Shown in pieces: positions 1 to 10,554 of a stretch of DNA of 64,000 nt; position 1 is the stretch's first letter, and each line of letters starts with the position of its first letter. Made by a program: the position numbers and the translations under genes. A model generated the notes under the pieces. That model ran no database searches and was not told where the DNA came from. It worked only from the letters and a program-made list of their open reading frames with translations. The stretch comes from Macrolepiota albuminosa (Eukaryota; Basidiomycota; Agaricomycetes; Agaricales; Agaricaceae): the NCBI GenBank assembly GCA_027475525.1, contig JAMWFC010000117.1:2652183-2716182 (forward strand). The letters are read 5' to 3'.

Positions 1-37
1 CAGTTCCACGAACAATTGTGTCTAAAGGCTGGTCCAT
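1..37 (-). CDS. possible 5' end of a gene leaving the window on the left
   Basis: On the minus strand a CACCATGG start context at 35-37 opens a frame that stays open to the window edge and begins MDQPLDTIVRG. Only 12 codons are visible, so neither function nor reality can be established. The good initiation context is the sole support. No neighbour on the left is visible. Confidence 0.25.
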   Translation of the reverse strand, partial: MDQPLDTIVRGT

Positions 38-407
38 GGTGGAAGCAAACTTTTGGACGGGTACAAACAGAAGTAAGCAACGCCTTGTCCTAATTTGGCA
101 CGGTTTTCTTTTCTTCTTTACAATACAGGGCGGTATGCATCGCGTTAACTTATTGTTAATCGTAAAGTATCCAGGACTTATATTGCGCACAAGTAGACAG
201 AGTATACTAATTTTTGCTCTGTGCGGTCCCAAAGTCCCGAGACAGAGGCTCGGAGTTGGCCATTGGTCTCCAGGTGGTAGGCTGTGGACAGATTTTTCCA
301 TACGTTGAGGGCAGGCAGAGGGATTTCCAGACCAAAAAAAATCGATGGTCAACAACTAAGGTTCAATCAGCACAGAAGTGATAAAAAAACTTAAGGACGA
401 TAACGAT
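38..407. other. intergenic, nothing supported
   Basis: One plus-strand open frame (18-308) starts with GTG and resembles no protein I know. I see no splice-linked coding signal. The stretch probably holds the upstream region of the leftward gene and the downstream flank of the tRNA. Confidence 0.4.
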
Positions 408-496
408 AGCCCACCGCGAGGGTCGAACTCGCAGCCTTCAGATGCCACTACCTAACTGTAAGAGTCTGACGCTCTATCCGATTGAGCTAGGCGGGC
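408..496 (-). tRNA. tRNA-Lys(CUU) with a 15-nt intron
   Basis: The minus strand folds as a full cloverleaf. The acceptor GCCCGCC pairs with GGTGGGC (one G-U), the D stem is GCTC/GAGC, the anticodon stem is TCAGA/TCTGA and the T arm is GCGAG-TTCGACC-CTCGC. The anticodon CTT is at 460-462. After A37 a 15-nt insert (444-458) interrupts the anticodon loop at the canonical tRNA intron site between positions 37 and 38. The discriminator is U, as I recall for budding yeast tRNA-Lys(CUU). The 3' end of this tRNA matches the primer-binding sites of retroelements A and D in this same window. Confidence 0.95.
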
Positions 497-805
497 ACTA
501 CTAAGGCTCACAACATTCACATTACATTCTCGTAGACAAATGAAAAGCGATGGTCACTGGCTCTTCCACAGCCCACGAAGCCACTTGAACTCTCTTTCGC
601 GCAGTCGCCGATCCGCAGGTCACTCAAATCGAGGCTCCATTAGATTAGTATCCACATTACATTATAAGGGGAGAATTTGAAAGAGCATACAATATCGCTT
701 GACAGAGACGGTCTAAAGTTTTATCGTAGTACGTAGTAGTGCAAAGTAAGTCGAATTCCAAGTATAGAGATGAATCAGGATTTCGAGACAAAATGAGAGG
801 ACTCT
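497..805. other. intergenic, nothing supported
   Basis: This is AT-rich spacer between the tRNA and the 3' end of the receptor-like gene. It presumably contains the poly(A) region of that gene. No coding or RNA structure was recognised. Confidence 0.4.
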
Positions 806-2209
806 TCATTTCTCAGGATCGGTGATAAAGTCGTAGTCGGAATATTTACGAACATTATTAGCTGGTATTGGTTTTTTCCGACACATCCAGGCTTGTAGGA
901 TATCCTGCAGAGTGAATCAATATTCGAGAACCAAATAACCCGAGAACAATAGTGTCACTCACCTTTGTACTTCCGAACACAAGACCATTCAAGACCGGCA
1001 CTGTTCATGAAGGAGAGTAACTCTTCGTACCCAATCCATGACATGAGGTTCAGGACACTTACAAAATGAGAGTATCAAGCTGCAAGTCGTCACCGTATTG
1101 TTGATCCGAGCGATGTTATATGAGTGGACTCTAAGAGATCATTAGAGCCCGAGACGTTTATGCGGTCAATGAAACCACATACCCAATTCCAGTAGCCGAG
1201 ACGACGGTAAAGACTACCAAACGAATGAAAGAGGAGATGGATATAGTTGCGTTGTCCGGGAGCTCTTTTCGCGGGAACATGACTGAAAGACGGTGGAATA
1301 AAATCGCAATGTACGCTAAACGACGGTTTAAACATTGAATCCACCCAAAAATTGAACCACTGACCCTCCAATAAGAAGAGAATGATCGCGGATACTAAGA
1401 TTATAATTCCAGTCGTTAAATGCCTGAGATCATTAGTAGACCCCCATGTAGAATTGATTTCACTCACAATGCACGGCTGTTGATTGAGCAGAATAAATGG
1501 CTTGGATCCACAATCACCATTGACGAGTGTGGGACAATCTACACCATAGAACGGTTACGATTCGCTCGGAGTCGAGGTTTGTCTCGAGCGTACCAGTTGC
1601 GCCAACGAAAAAATAACGACAAAGATAATCCATGGAAAGAAAGCGAGCTAATATGATGATGAGAAAAATCATTGACATAAAAGTTTGGAGAGTGATACAA
1701 AGTTAGCGAGTTTATTATTGACGTCTGCCTCATGTTTGCTTGTTGTAGGCATTTGAAGAGCGAACTTGTGACAATCAACAATAGTCAGGCCAACATACTG
1801 AAAGAGGCCTTACATCGATAGTGAAACAAGTCGATGCAATGATGCAGCTGATGATTATAAGTTAAGTATTCAAGAGACGATGTCTATCGTTCAAGGCTTA
1901 CACGACAGTCGTTGATGTCGTAAATGCTGCTTGAAAAATGCATAGCCCAAAGGGTGGTTCCGACTCCATCTGGCGTCCCATGAGGAGAAGATACGAGACT
2001 GAGTAAAGGATCCATGAAATGATTAGGCTGAACCAGCTCTTGGTTCGTTTGATGTGAGGTAGTAAGATTGCTGGTATTAGAACTGCAGCATTCACCACGA
2101 CGCCAAGTAAAGTGAACACGTTAAAAATGACAATTTTGATATGCAGTTGAGGGTCCTCGAGCACGATATCTTGCATCGGTCTTGAAAACAGATTGGACTC
2201 TAAAGTCAT
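806..2209 (-). CDS. seven-transmembrane fungal receptor-like protein, about ten exons
   Basis: I could chain about ten short exons with GT-AG introns of about 50 bases into one frame from ATG 2207-2209 to TGA 806-808. The product has seven hydrophobic segments: an N-terminal helix IVIFNVFTLLGVVVNAAVL, one around WFSLIISWILYSVSYLLL, a third across exons 1-2, FFPWIIFVVIFSLAQL, LTTGIIILVSAIILFLLE, FIRLVVFTVVSATGIG and a last one ending in LVFGSTKDILQAW. A short cytoplasmic tail ends YSDYDFITDPEK. This architecture and the final VFG-T-KDI--AW motif match the large family of uncharacterised seven-helix (GPCR-like) proteins of Agaricomycetes. The ligand is unknown. The TTG at 2219-2221 is open upstream but is not a plausible start. 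Confidence 0.82.
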
Positions 2210-3042
2210 ATCGAAGACCAAAGTCAGCGCCTTAAAATTTCACACTTCCATTATATATATACTTCGTTCGGTTCCCAGCAGTGCACATGTCCAGACAAGT
2301 GACCTCGGTGGACTAGATTGGACCCCAAGGCAGAACGCTCGAACCGAAAATTTCCCACTCCAAGGGCCATACCTTACTCAATTTTCTTGAAAGATTAGGC
2401 AGGTCATAACGAAAAATATACGAATTTCTATACTTTTACCTTAGCTCCATTTCGAGGTCTTGGGCAGCTGGTCGGTATAAAAACAGGTCCAAATCCTCAC
2501 AAGTTGGATGCAGTAATGAGACACTCACTGTTTCTACAGGCGTTATAGGACGATTAATCCGTGCTTTTGTGGGAGTCACATCTCCTTAGCTGGCTGTTGA
2601 GAACTTAGGTTCCACTGTTTCCTCTGCTTGGCATTCAAATGGGGAATCATAATTGCACGCCAACAGCTCAGAAAGAGTGCCAAAATAGATGGATCTTGGG
2701 CCACGATCACCTGAAGATGCCTCCGCTTTAAGAAACGGACGAAAATTGAGTGAGGAACGTGACCCTGATTTTTGAGCCAGACGTCTTCATTTCCTTCGAG
2801 GCCCGGCGATCCGGAGGGTTCTTGATGGCCATGAGATAGAGTTAGACAAATCGTCCCTCCCCTGGTCACTTGGCTGGACATACATGTGCACTGCTAGAAT
2901 AGAAGCTCCCCTATGCACTGAAACTTAAGCAACCGATGAAAATTGAGTGAATGGTTCTTGTTTGGTGATAGATTGTGAAGGGAGGACCACGTGCCTCGGT
3001 TTGATTTTTGACGCCACGGGCTCGTCGTCGACCAGAGCCACA
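2210..3042. other. divergent intergenic region with one small uncertain ORF
   Basis: This spacer separates the leftward receptor-like gene from the rightward zinc finger gene, so it should hold both promoters. A minus-strand ATG frame at 2576-2881 (101 codons) is open but matches nothing I recognise, has no TM segment or motif, and could not be spliced to neighbours. I do not call it as a gene. Confidence 0.35.
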
Positions 3043-3632
3043 ATGCTTCCAACGCGCCTTTTCCGCAACGTCGGCATCCCACCCGCCCTCCGCAGCTTGG
3101 TTACGCCACATCCTTCCCTTCCATCCACCCTTTCCGTCCAACTACGCTTCCGCCTCGGCGTTGTAAACCCTTACTCAACCACAGCTCCTCCTCCGTCATC
3201 TTCTGCTCCTTCGTCTTCAAAAACAGATCTGCCACCGCCCAATTCTCCTGCATCATCGGCACCTGCAACGACTGCCTCTCAACCTCTTCCAGAGCGCATC
3301 GAGCCACGCCTTTCCATGACGTTCACATGCACTGTTTCAGGCTGCGGCGAACGCTCAACACACGAGTTTACAAAACGTGCGTATGAGCGCGGTATTGTGC
3401 TCGTACAGTGCCCCAAGTGCAAAAATCGGTACGTTGTCTTTTTCTTTTCATTCATTATCCTCACTCAATGGGTCGAGAATGCAGGCATCTCATTGCGGAC
3501 CACCTTGGATGGTTCAAAGAAAGCACTGAAGATGGAAAACTCAAGACTGTTGAAGACATACTGCGTGCGCGCGGGGAGACTGTCCGTCACGGCAGAATCG
3601 ACGCTGGTGGCGTGGTCGAGTACGCTGATTAA
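3043..3632 (+). CDS. ZIM17: mitochondrial DNL-type zinc finger protein (Zim17/Tim15/Hep1-like)
   Basis: Two exons, 3043-3428 and 3485-3632, give 177 residues. The intron has GTACGT and ends ATGCAG. The first ~85 residues are rich in Ser, Pro, Ala and Arg, as in a mitochondrial presequence plus linker. The conserved part starts around MTFTCTVSGCGERSTHEFTK, with C-x4-C and then CPKCKNRHLIADHLGWF; these two cysteine pairs bind zinc in this family. The protein keeps the mitochondrial Hsp70 Ssc1 soluble and active during import and Fe-S assembly. The frame is open upstream to 2947, but ATG 3043 gives the normal length and a presequence. It lies next to GRX5 and HEM14, both mitochondrial. Confidence 0.93.
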
Positions 3633-3901
3633 AGCGTACTCATTGCGTCCCACCGTCGGAAGTGCTAAGACGAGAAACTCCCCTCGAATATAATACTATA
3701 CCAGAGTACGTCCCACAATACATAGATATTCGAGGTCCTGACGCTTACAGTGTTTATAGGTCCTGCCACGTAACCAAGCTATGATATAACTTAATGTAAT
3801 ACTAGGAGATGCATCTAATTCGGTTAATTCCTCGTTAAAGATATGTTGGTGGGATGGAGCCGGTTATCCACCGTAAAAGGGAATGCATGGCCAGCACATT
3901 T

Positions 3902-4511
3902 TCAGGATTCACTTGGGTCCTCTTCGGGTACTATTTTGTGGTTCACGAGGAGTTTGCGGAGTTCTCCAGATTGGTGCACTGTGCGGTGGTGAAATAGTGT
4001 GTGAGTCATGTAGCGTAGGGAGAGTAGAACGTATAAAATAAAACCACGACTCACTTGCTAGCAAAATATCACACCCTCCCAAAAACTCTCCGTTCACATA
4101 TATTTGCGGAATAGTCGGCCACTCTCTGTAATGAGGTTTGAATCACTATTCGGACACTAGGAAATAAAAAAAAACGCACGAAAACTCCTTAATCCCGCTC
4201 CTCAGCTCCGGGTCCGACAACACATTGTAAGTCTTCATCTTGTCTTCAGGAACATCATGAATGTCCAAAACTTGCACTACTGCTCGTGAGAAGCCGCATT
4301 CTGGAGCAAGAGGTGTGCCCTTCATAAAGACCACGACAGGCTGCTGATTAATAGCCTTTTGAATTGCATCGCGTGTTTCGGTGCTGAGGTGTCGTTGCGC
4401 AAAGGGCGCTGCTGAGCGGATGATAGAATACTATGCATAGTGAAGTGAAAAAATCTCATTTAGATAGAAAAGTTTGGAGCTTACAGAGGAACGCAGAGCT
4501 GTGCGGAACAT
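3902..4511 (-). CDS. GRX5: monothiol glutaredoxin 5, mitochondrial
   Basis: Four exons run from ATG 4509-4511 to TGA 3902-3904. The first exon is nine codons (MFRTALRSS) and begins the mitochondrial targeting sequence, which continues [17 protein letters not shown]. The glutaredoxin fold follows, with [17 protein letters not shown], where the active site is CGFS. It then has the glutathione-binding [20 protein letters not shown] segment and the C-terminal HQSGEL. All three introns keep phase. Family role: a GSH-ligated [2Fe-2S] carrier of the mitochondrial ISC pathway. It is tail to tail with ZIM17, leaving a 269-bp gap. No defect is seen. Confidence 0.95.
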
Positions 4512-4695
4512 GGTCACGGATGGAGGAGAGTGGCTGGAAATTCACACTTCATGTTTGAATGACTAAGCAATCAGCATGGCTTCGTCATTAACGTTTTAAC
4601 ATTGACACAGATTCAGATATGCAACGAGATACATGTGGTATGAACTAGAAATATAATCAATCAATACACAAGGGCCACGACCAAAGGTTCAACGT

Positions 4696-6396
4696 TCAAT
4701 CCCAGCGTGCCCCGACACGCCTTCCTGCTTCAATACAGTCTCCAACACTCACACCCCCGACTCCCGCGCCTACAACCTCCAATCTTCCACGCCACGCACC
4801 CCTCCCATCTTTCTCCTCCAAAACATCCCGTAACTCCTTCATGCGGTCCAAATGTCCCACTCTAGGCGTTGGTATACAGCTCGCATGCCGCCACACCCGA
4901 GTCGCGATGGGGTCCGGGAGGGGCTGCTGCAGCGATTCTGCAAGGTGCGCAAGTACACTAGAAATAAGGTCGTAGTCTGTCTCTGGGAGTGGCGAGCGGT
5001 ATGGCCCTCCCAGCATGACAGTTAGTTTGGTGTATTCACTTTCGCCTTCGGACTTGAAAGGGAGGGCACAAGAGTCGAATACGGTCCCGAGGATGCCTAG
5101 CCGGATAGGGACGTCCGTGGGTGCTGGATACCCTCTTCGAGGACGTGGTACAAGGTAGCCGAACCCTGGAGGGTGGATTGTGTTTGGCGGCTCAGCGAAC
5201 ACGAAAGTGATGACAGTAACTGAGGATGACGGATTTGCCGTCAAATGAGGGAGAGTGCGAGCATATGAACCCACTGGAGGAAGGATATCATTGAGGAGTG
5301 GAAGCGGAAGCGAGGATACAATGTGCGTTGGTTTCAAGGTCTGGTGTGTCGTATCAATCTGAGGTAGTAGCAAATTACCGGCTGCCTATTATATGGAAGT
5401 GTAGAACTTACAGATAAGGAAGAGTCTTCGTCTTCACACATCTCAACTTTCTTTACATCTTCTCCGAAACGGAGTTCCACGTTCGATGTGGCTGCCAGAG
5501 CTTTTGCCAGCGCGTCAGTCAGAGTTTGGAGCCCTCCCCGGAAAGAGTACACAGAGACGCCACGCATCAGCTGTTCAACGTCTCCCAAGTCATATGCTTG
5601 GCTTGTCTGTAGATGTTGACCTTTCTTGCCCTTGCCCGTGCCCAAACCCAAGATTTCCTTTAGTATGCCGAAGACAACACGCCCATTTCCTTTTTCTTCC
5701 AATTCATACAATGAAGGAAATGCGGACCGAACGCTGAGTTCACGAGAATCTGCCGCGTACACTCCATGGCAGAGAGCGCTGCCCAGTACACGCGCAACCT
5801 CAGGGCCAAATCGACGAGACAGAAAGCAGTCAAGAGATTCGTCCTGATGGATGCGCTTGGATCCGTCAACGTTTCTATATTGCGTTGGACTTCTGTTCGG
5901 CTTTCTTAGTGGCTCGGTCAGAATGGCAGAAAGGAGTAAATTGCGTAATGGAGATCGGAGGAAGCCAAACACAGATGTTGGTATATCGGTCAGACCTTGT
6001 TGCACATCGGGCAAATATAAATAACGGTTTCTCGCAGCAGGGGAGGAACGAGGTGTCATAAGGAGTTCTGATTTGAGACATAGTAGATTGACCTGAGCAA
6101 TTGATGTTAGAGAGGCAAATAATAACATTTGACCAAGGCAAGTGGGCGTTACTTACAAGCTCTAGTACACTCTTTGAATTGGGCCTCAAGGTTCGCGGTC
6201 CAGCTTCAACCGTCAATGAGGTTGACGTGTCGTCATTTGTGCCTAGCTGCACCTGTTCGCTGCGAACCCAGCCTCCAGGCCTGTTCTGTTTCTCAAGGAG
6301 TGTGATTCGAGTAGACGGGAAACGTCGAGAGAGATGAAATGCAGATGAGAGCCCTGTAAGACCACCACCAAGGATTGCGATGTGTCGTGGTGGCAT
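4696..6396 (-). CDS. HEM14: protoporphyrinogen oxidase (haem synthesis)
   Basis: Three exons run from ATG 6394-6396 to TGA 4696-4698. The N-terminus HIAILGGGLTGLSSAFHLSRR is the GxGxxG dinucleotide-binding motif for FAD, followed by LLEKQNRPGGWVRSE. The centre has the family pattern RRFGPEVARVLGSALCHGVYAAD, and the C-terminus has VVGAGVGGVSVGDCIEAGRRV, the second FAD contact. Intron 1 joins LEL to VNLLCLKSELL and intron 2 joins DSSLS to IDTTHQ. The enzyme oxidises protoporphyrinogen IX to protoporphyrin IX at the inner mitochondrial membrane. The upstream open frame to 6501 begins with GTG, so 6396 is preferred; no long presequence is then present, and the family uses internal targeting. It shares a 184-bp spacer with the GRX5 start. 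Confidence 0.94.
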
Positions 6397-7416
6397 ACAG
6401 AGAACATTATCATTGCGTCGTGGTTTGATGTCTTCTTCCGAATTCCGAATCCAGGGGTTCAATCGATGCCATGGTGTCGAAGATTGCGACAACGTCAACA
6501 CACCTCGTTATCGTGTATACGTAGATTCGGTGTCATCGGTTCGTCAGTCACTATAAGACTTCCCTCTGAATTCCTCCGTTGTCGTCATTCTTTATCTTTT
6601 ATCATTCATTCAAGTCTTATACTTGTCTCACTCTATAGGGTACCTTAGGTTCGAGTCGTCTTTCGCCTCAGGTATTATGCTTTTACCTACTCTCTCACTT
6701 GTAAAATAATTGTCGTCTTTCGCCTTCGAACCTCAGATTAAATTAGTATTGTGTGTGTAATACTGTACTATGTTTCGTCACTTGGTTCCCCTGAAAAAGA
6801 CTGAGTACTTCACTGCTGGATTCCACACTAAGATGCCCATAGTCACAGATTGTCTGTATTTTCCAAAGCCATAGATTCGTGACGAGACGAAAGCAGCATC
6901 TCTGCGTCTCTATAACATGCAGCCTTTCATGTATCATATCTTTGATATGTACGATCGAAGGCTTGTTTTGGGTACTGTCATTTCATCGAAGACGGGGGCC
7001 AGTAGGGGCGTCTTGACTTCATGGTTGATCCTAGTTCTGATGCCAAGCATTACACATCTTAATATACCGTCATACACATAGGTGTTCGAGGTGTCGACTA
7101 GTACAAATGTGATTATATTGAGGACGTCTGTTATAGGCCCCTGTCCGTCCGCGTCGTAACCAGACTTCAGCGAATCGCGTGCATGATATTTTGGGAGGAA
7201 GATATTTATCAATGCAACACTGTTTTTGAAGCACAGTCATGGGCAGTGCGTGAAGATTGAGCGTTGATCGTTGTAACGTCGGACTAGACTGAGAATAGAT
7301 GAAGGCAAAATTACGATGCTTTAATATCGAATGACAGACTTATATTAGACTGCTCGGCGCGCTCATAACATACCAATTCAACCCTGAGAAATGTTCTCCT
7401 GTGATGAACTAAGATT
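6397..7416. other. 1-kb intergenic stretch
   Basis: Two minus-strand open frames occur here. The 6934-7212 frame begins TTG, and the 6743-6937 frame begins ATG but has only 64 codons; neither shows motifs or splice partners. A pyrimidine-rich tract upstream of 6640 may belong to the HEM14 promoter. I see no supported gene. Confidence 0.35.
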
Positions 7417-8166
7417 CTATGTTCCGTCGCCGCGCCTCAGCCGATTGAATTTCGGCAGCATTTCTCGTAGGTATTCCCCATGCTTTCTCCTCAAATCTGC
7501 CTCCTGTACCTTTCCTCTACCGCTCCAAGTTCTTCTCTCCGCAGCAGGTCCATATACAACAGTATAGTTGTCAAGAACCTCATCCTCTGTCGGAACAACA
7601 AGGCACCCTGCCCCAATTACACAATAAGAACCAAGTCGGACAGTATGGTGAACGCGCGCGCGCGTTGAGATTGTATTGAAATTCCCTATCGTAGGAGCCT
7701 CAATTCCTGAATCCCCTGTCAGTACTCCAGCACATTCCAGTTGACAATACATTACGCACGACATCCGATCTCAAAGAGATTGTCGTCACCAATCCGCATT
7801 ACCTCCTTTCTCCTGCAGCAAGAAGTTGAGGCATTGAAAGCTTTCACAAGTCGCGTGTGTGCATACCTATTAACGATAATAGAACTCTCCTCAATTATAC
7901 ATCCACTCCCTATGACAATTGGTCCAGCAATGGCAAATATAGTTGCTTTTGGATGCACAATAGACCCTTGAATTGCGATGAGTTGTGAGTTACAACTTGA
8001 TAGCTCAGCGGTCATACCAGCTCCAATGGTGATATCACCTTTCAACTCGACATCCTGGCAAACGACTGCCCTTGAATGAATGGTAAATCTATCGCGACTA
8101 ATACCAACCGTTTTGACCTTTGACTCTAGAATTGGACGGTGTGAAGAGAACTCACATTGGCGGCAT
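7417..8166 (-). CDS. dynactin subunit 6 (p27) homologue
   Basis: Five exons run from ATG 8164-8166 to TAG 7417-7419. The first exon is only MPP plus two bases, joined across a 58-base intron ending ATTAG to IRDRFTIHSRAVVCQDVEL. The rest is a left-handed beta-helix of hexapeptide repeats (ITIGAG, SIVHPKA, PIVIGSGCIIEES, MRIGDDNLFEIGC, APTIGNFN, VRLGSYCVIGAGC), then VVYGPAAERRTWSGRGKVQ and a C-terminal helix LRRKHGEYLREMLPKFNRLR. This order is that of dynactin p27, part of the pointed-end complex that helps dynein bind cargo. The CGTGTTGTTC context upstream offers only a GTG start, so the short first exon is preferred. Confidence 0.9.
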
Positions 8167-9029
8167 AAGTACTTCAATATGTGCGCCCTCGGAACCTGAG
8201 GATCAACGAACAACACGATTCATGAACTTAGTGGTTATGATTGGGCCAAGCCTTTGACAAGTTGTTTTCAATCTCAAAATTTGCGCATGTTGAGACACAA
8301 CTTCGTTGCTTTGAAGATAGATGAACTTGTAAAGAAAATCATTTTTTGCGAAGAACATAGAACTGCAAAGCAGAATGGCATCATATGAATTTCACAATAA
8401 AACAGGCAGTGGTGCATTACTTGGCATCTACAAAGACAAAATCATGAGTGGAAGCTATTGCCAGCTCGTCACGTGAAACGTTTTAGCCGAAGTTTTAGCG
8501 CATAATCGATGGGCGAGGCGACCTGTATTTTCTCGAGGCGCGGCGTAGCGACGGCTAAACAATAGTATGTACTGAAATGCAGCTAGAATTGGATAATGGT
8601 AATCTGGGAGTGGTGGGAGGGTGCGCGAAAAACAAAGTGACTGAATGAATCAAATAACAGGGCCAGAAATTAGGTTGGCGAAAGAAGGCTGGCCTGACGG
8701 TCACTAGGCACGAGAGAGAGGCAGGGCGTGGTCCTTTGAGTGAGGTGGCTGTGTCAGCGATGTGCAATAAAATGTTTCCTCACGACATTTATTTCCCATC
8801 TAGCGAACTTAAACACCAGTCCCTTGTGATAACTTGTCCCCACCCGTTTCTCATGTCCTGCGACTAGGTTAGCCATGTAGTTCAGTAGACGCAATTATGA
8901 CGCTTCAAAACAGGCGTGTATGTTGTAGAAATAAAAAAGATATTCACTGAGTGGTATTACGCTCATAAGAATCTAAGGATATAGCTACTTGCAAAGGGCT
9001 CATCTAATTCTAATGTACATCAAGTCATG
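8167..9029. other. intergenic stretch
   Basis: It contains the promoter side of the dynactin gene and the 3' flank of the kinase-like gene. Short frames such as 8555-8767 on the minus strand have no motif and no usable splice context. Nothing supported. Confidence 0.35.
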
Positions 9030-9215
9030 TCAAACTCGATTTTTCGAACCCTTTAAGGGATCATCCATTTTTCTAGTCTTGATGCCCTTCTTCACCTTGA
9101 ACCGCAAACCATGACGGACGTCCACGCTCATGTCTTCATCATAGAAGAGAGCCTTTTCTTCGGCAGATAGGGATGTGATCAAACTATTTGCAAATCCATA
9201 ACCCAAATCTTCTCC
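9030..9215 (-). pseudogene. in-frame tail of the kinase-like gene beyond a premature TAA
   Basis: Directly after ...EELVR-TAA the same frame reads GEDLGYGFANSLITSLSAEE and continues, lysine-rich, to TGA 9030-9032. The composition is protein-like. No canonical intron would remove the stop, because the only GT-AG pair spans about 43 bases. Either the allele is truncated or this is a sequencing error in a CAA or GAA codon. Confidence 0.6.
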
Positions 9216-10197
9216 TTATCGAACTAATTCCTCGTCACTAACCGGAGTTCTGAAGCGATGCCATATTCCACCGGCTGTGATAGTGGGATGTACAGGATCA
9301 TCGTTTGGCCCTTTATAGTAAGCTCCAGCGTGAAGTAGATAGCGTATGTCTCTGTGAAAATTCATCTTAACACTTGGATCATTCCATCGTTCTTGCAAAG
9401 GGAGGTCAGCAGTCCTAAACGAAGCGCAACCCCAGTCGATTAAGACAGGGAAGTGATTAGGTTCTTGGAGGATGATATTACCGACATGGACATCGCAGTG
9501 TAGAATACCATAGCGGCGAAGCCGCCGCCCGAGCTCAAGGACACGCTGGGAGATAATCTCGGCCTCCTCGAGCGTGATATTGATGCCGGGCCTATATCTT
9601 GCCATTGATCTACCAGGAATATACTCGAATAGAAGACCATCAATGTGACTTAGAGATGGATGAGTAGCTGTCGTGTCGATTTTTGTGGTACCGAAAAAAA
9701 GAGGAATTAACCCAGACGCCTGGGCCTCCTTTAAACGACCATATGCTTCGCGTTCCTTAATATGCGAAGCATTTAATGTTTGCCATGACATAAATATCTG
9801 CATCCATGGCAAGTACTCTTCCGCCTCCTCCTCCTCCTCACTGAGCTCGAAGGTTGCTCCACGATGACTAATGTTTGATTGATAATCCTTTTCTCTTTCG
9901 ATATTCCAGGATTCATCGACTCGACGGTCTGCCAGTTTTAGTACAAAATGGTCAGGAAGTCCTATACTGCACCCACTTCTCTGTGCATCAACCAGGAGGG
10001 CAACAGAGTTGGTGAATGGAGTAAACGCCTTAACAATTTTCACTTCTGCTGATCTGCTACCTGCAAGGATGAGCAAAAGGCGATGGCCAGGCTGATAGAC
10101 GTCAGTAGAAGACCTTGTCAAATTAATACAAAGCGTACAGATGAGAAAGTGAAAATGCTTACTTGAACCAAATATTCTGCGAAGTGGTCGATAGCAT
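9216..10197 (-). CDS. protein-kinase-like / aminoglycoside-phosphotransferase-fold protein, C-terminally cut by a stop
   Basis: The ATG at 10195-10197 starts a 12-codon exon (MLSTTSQNIWF), spliced to a long exon beginning KSSTDVYQPGHRLLLILAG. The product has FVLKLADRR (candidate ATP lysine), an acidic run EEEEEAEEYLPW, a helix with KEREAYGRLKEAQ, GLLFEYIPGR, then the catalytic loop ILHCDVHVGNIIL and the metal-binding VLIDWGCA. These correspond to the HxD...N and D[FW]G motifs of kinase-like folds. This matches uncharacterised kinase-like proteins common in Agaricomycetes; the substrate is unknown. Translation stops at TAA 9216-9218, but the frame then stays open for 61 more codons of gene-like sequence to 9030. 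Confidence 0.7.
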
Positions 10198-10554
10198 ACG
10201 TGCAGCTTGTTTTATACACTGCGTTGTTACAATGAGAGGAGTGGAGAAATGAAGAGAGGAGTCTCAGGTCACATACAGAAATTGTCTGTAACACCATGGA
10301 AAGAACTGAGAATTCTATTGATACCAGGGTGGAATAGTAAATTAAGGCTCCGGTCCTTGAGCCTCGATTGTCTGGGATACAAGTACTTACTATCTATTGT
10401 TTTATGAGTCAGGGATGGCGCATGCGCCGCTACGATGGTATTATCAGAGGAAGTGTGTACCTAAGAAAATCATGCCTAACTAGGCGTGGAATACTGATTA
10501 TATTCCATGATTAATTAGGCGTGATAAAGCGGCAGCTACAGGTGCTGAGGTCTC
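10198..10554. other. intergenic between two leftward genes
   Basis: The spacer between the AAA-ATPase stop and the kinase-like start is AT-rich, with a repeated TAATTAGGC motif around 10,480-10,520. No gene was recognised. Confidence 0.35.

Noticed and set aside
18..308. 96-codon plus-strand open frame at the left end
   Set aside because: Begins with GTG, no motif, no splice context; overlaps the better-supported minus-strand ATG.
6743..7212. Two adjacent minus-strand frames that might be exons of one gene
   Set aside because: The upstream one begins TTG, no GT-AG pair joins them in frame, and the sequence has no domain signature.
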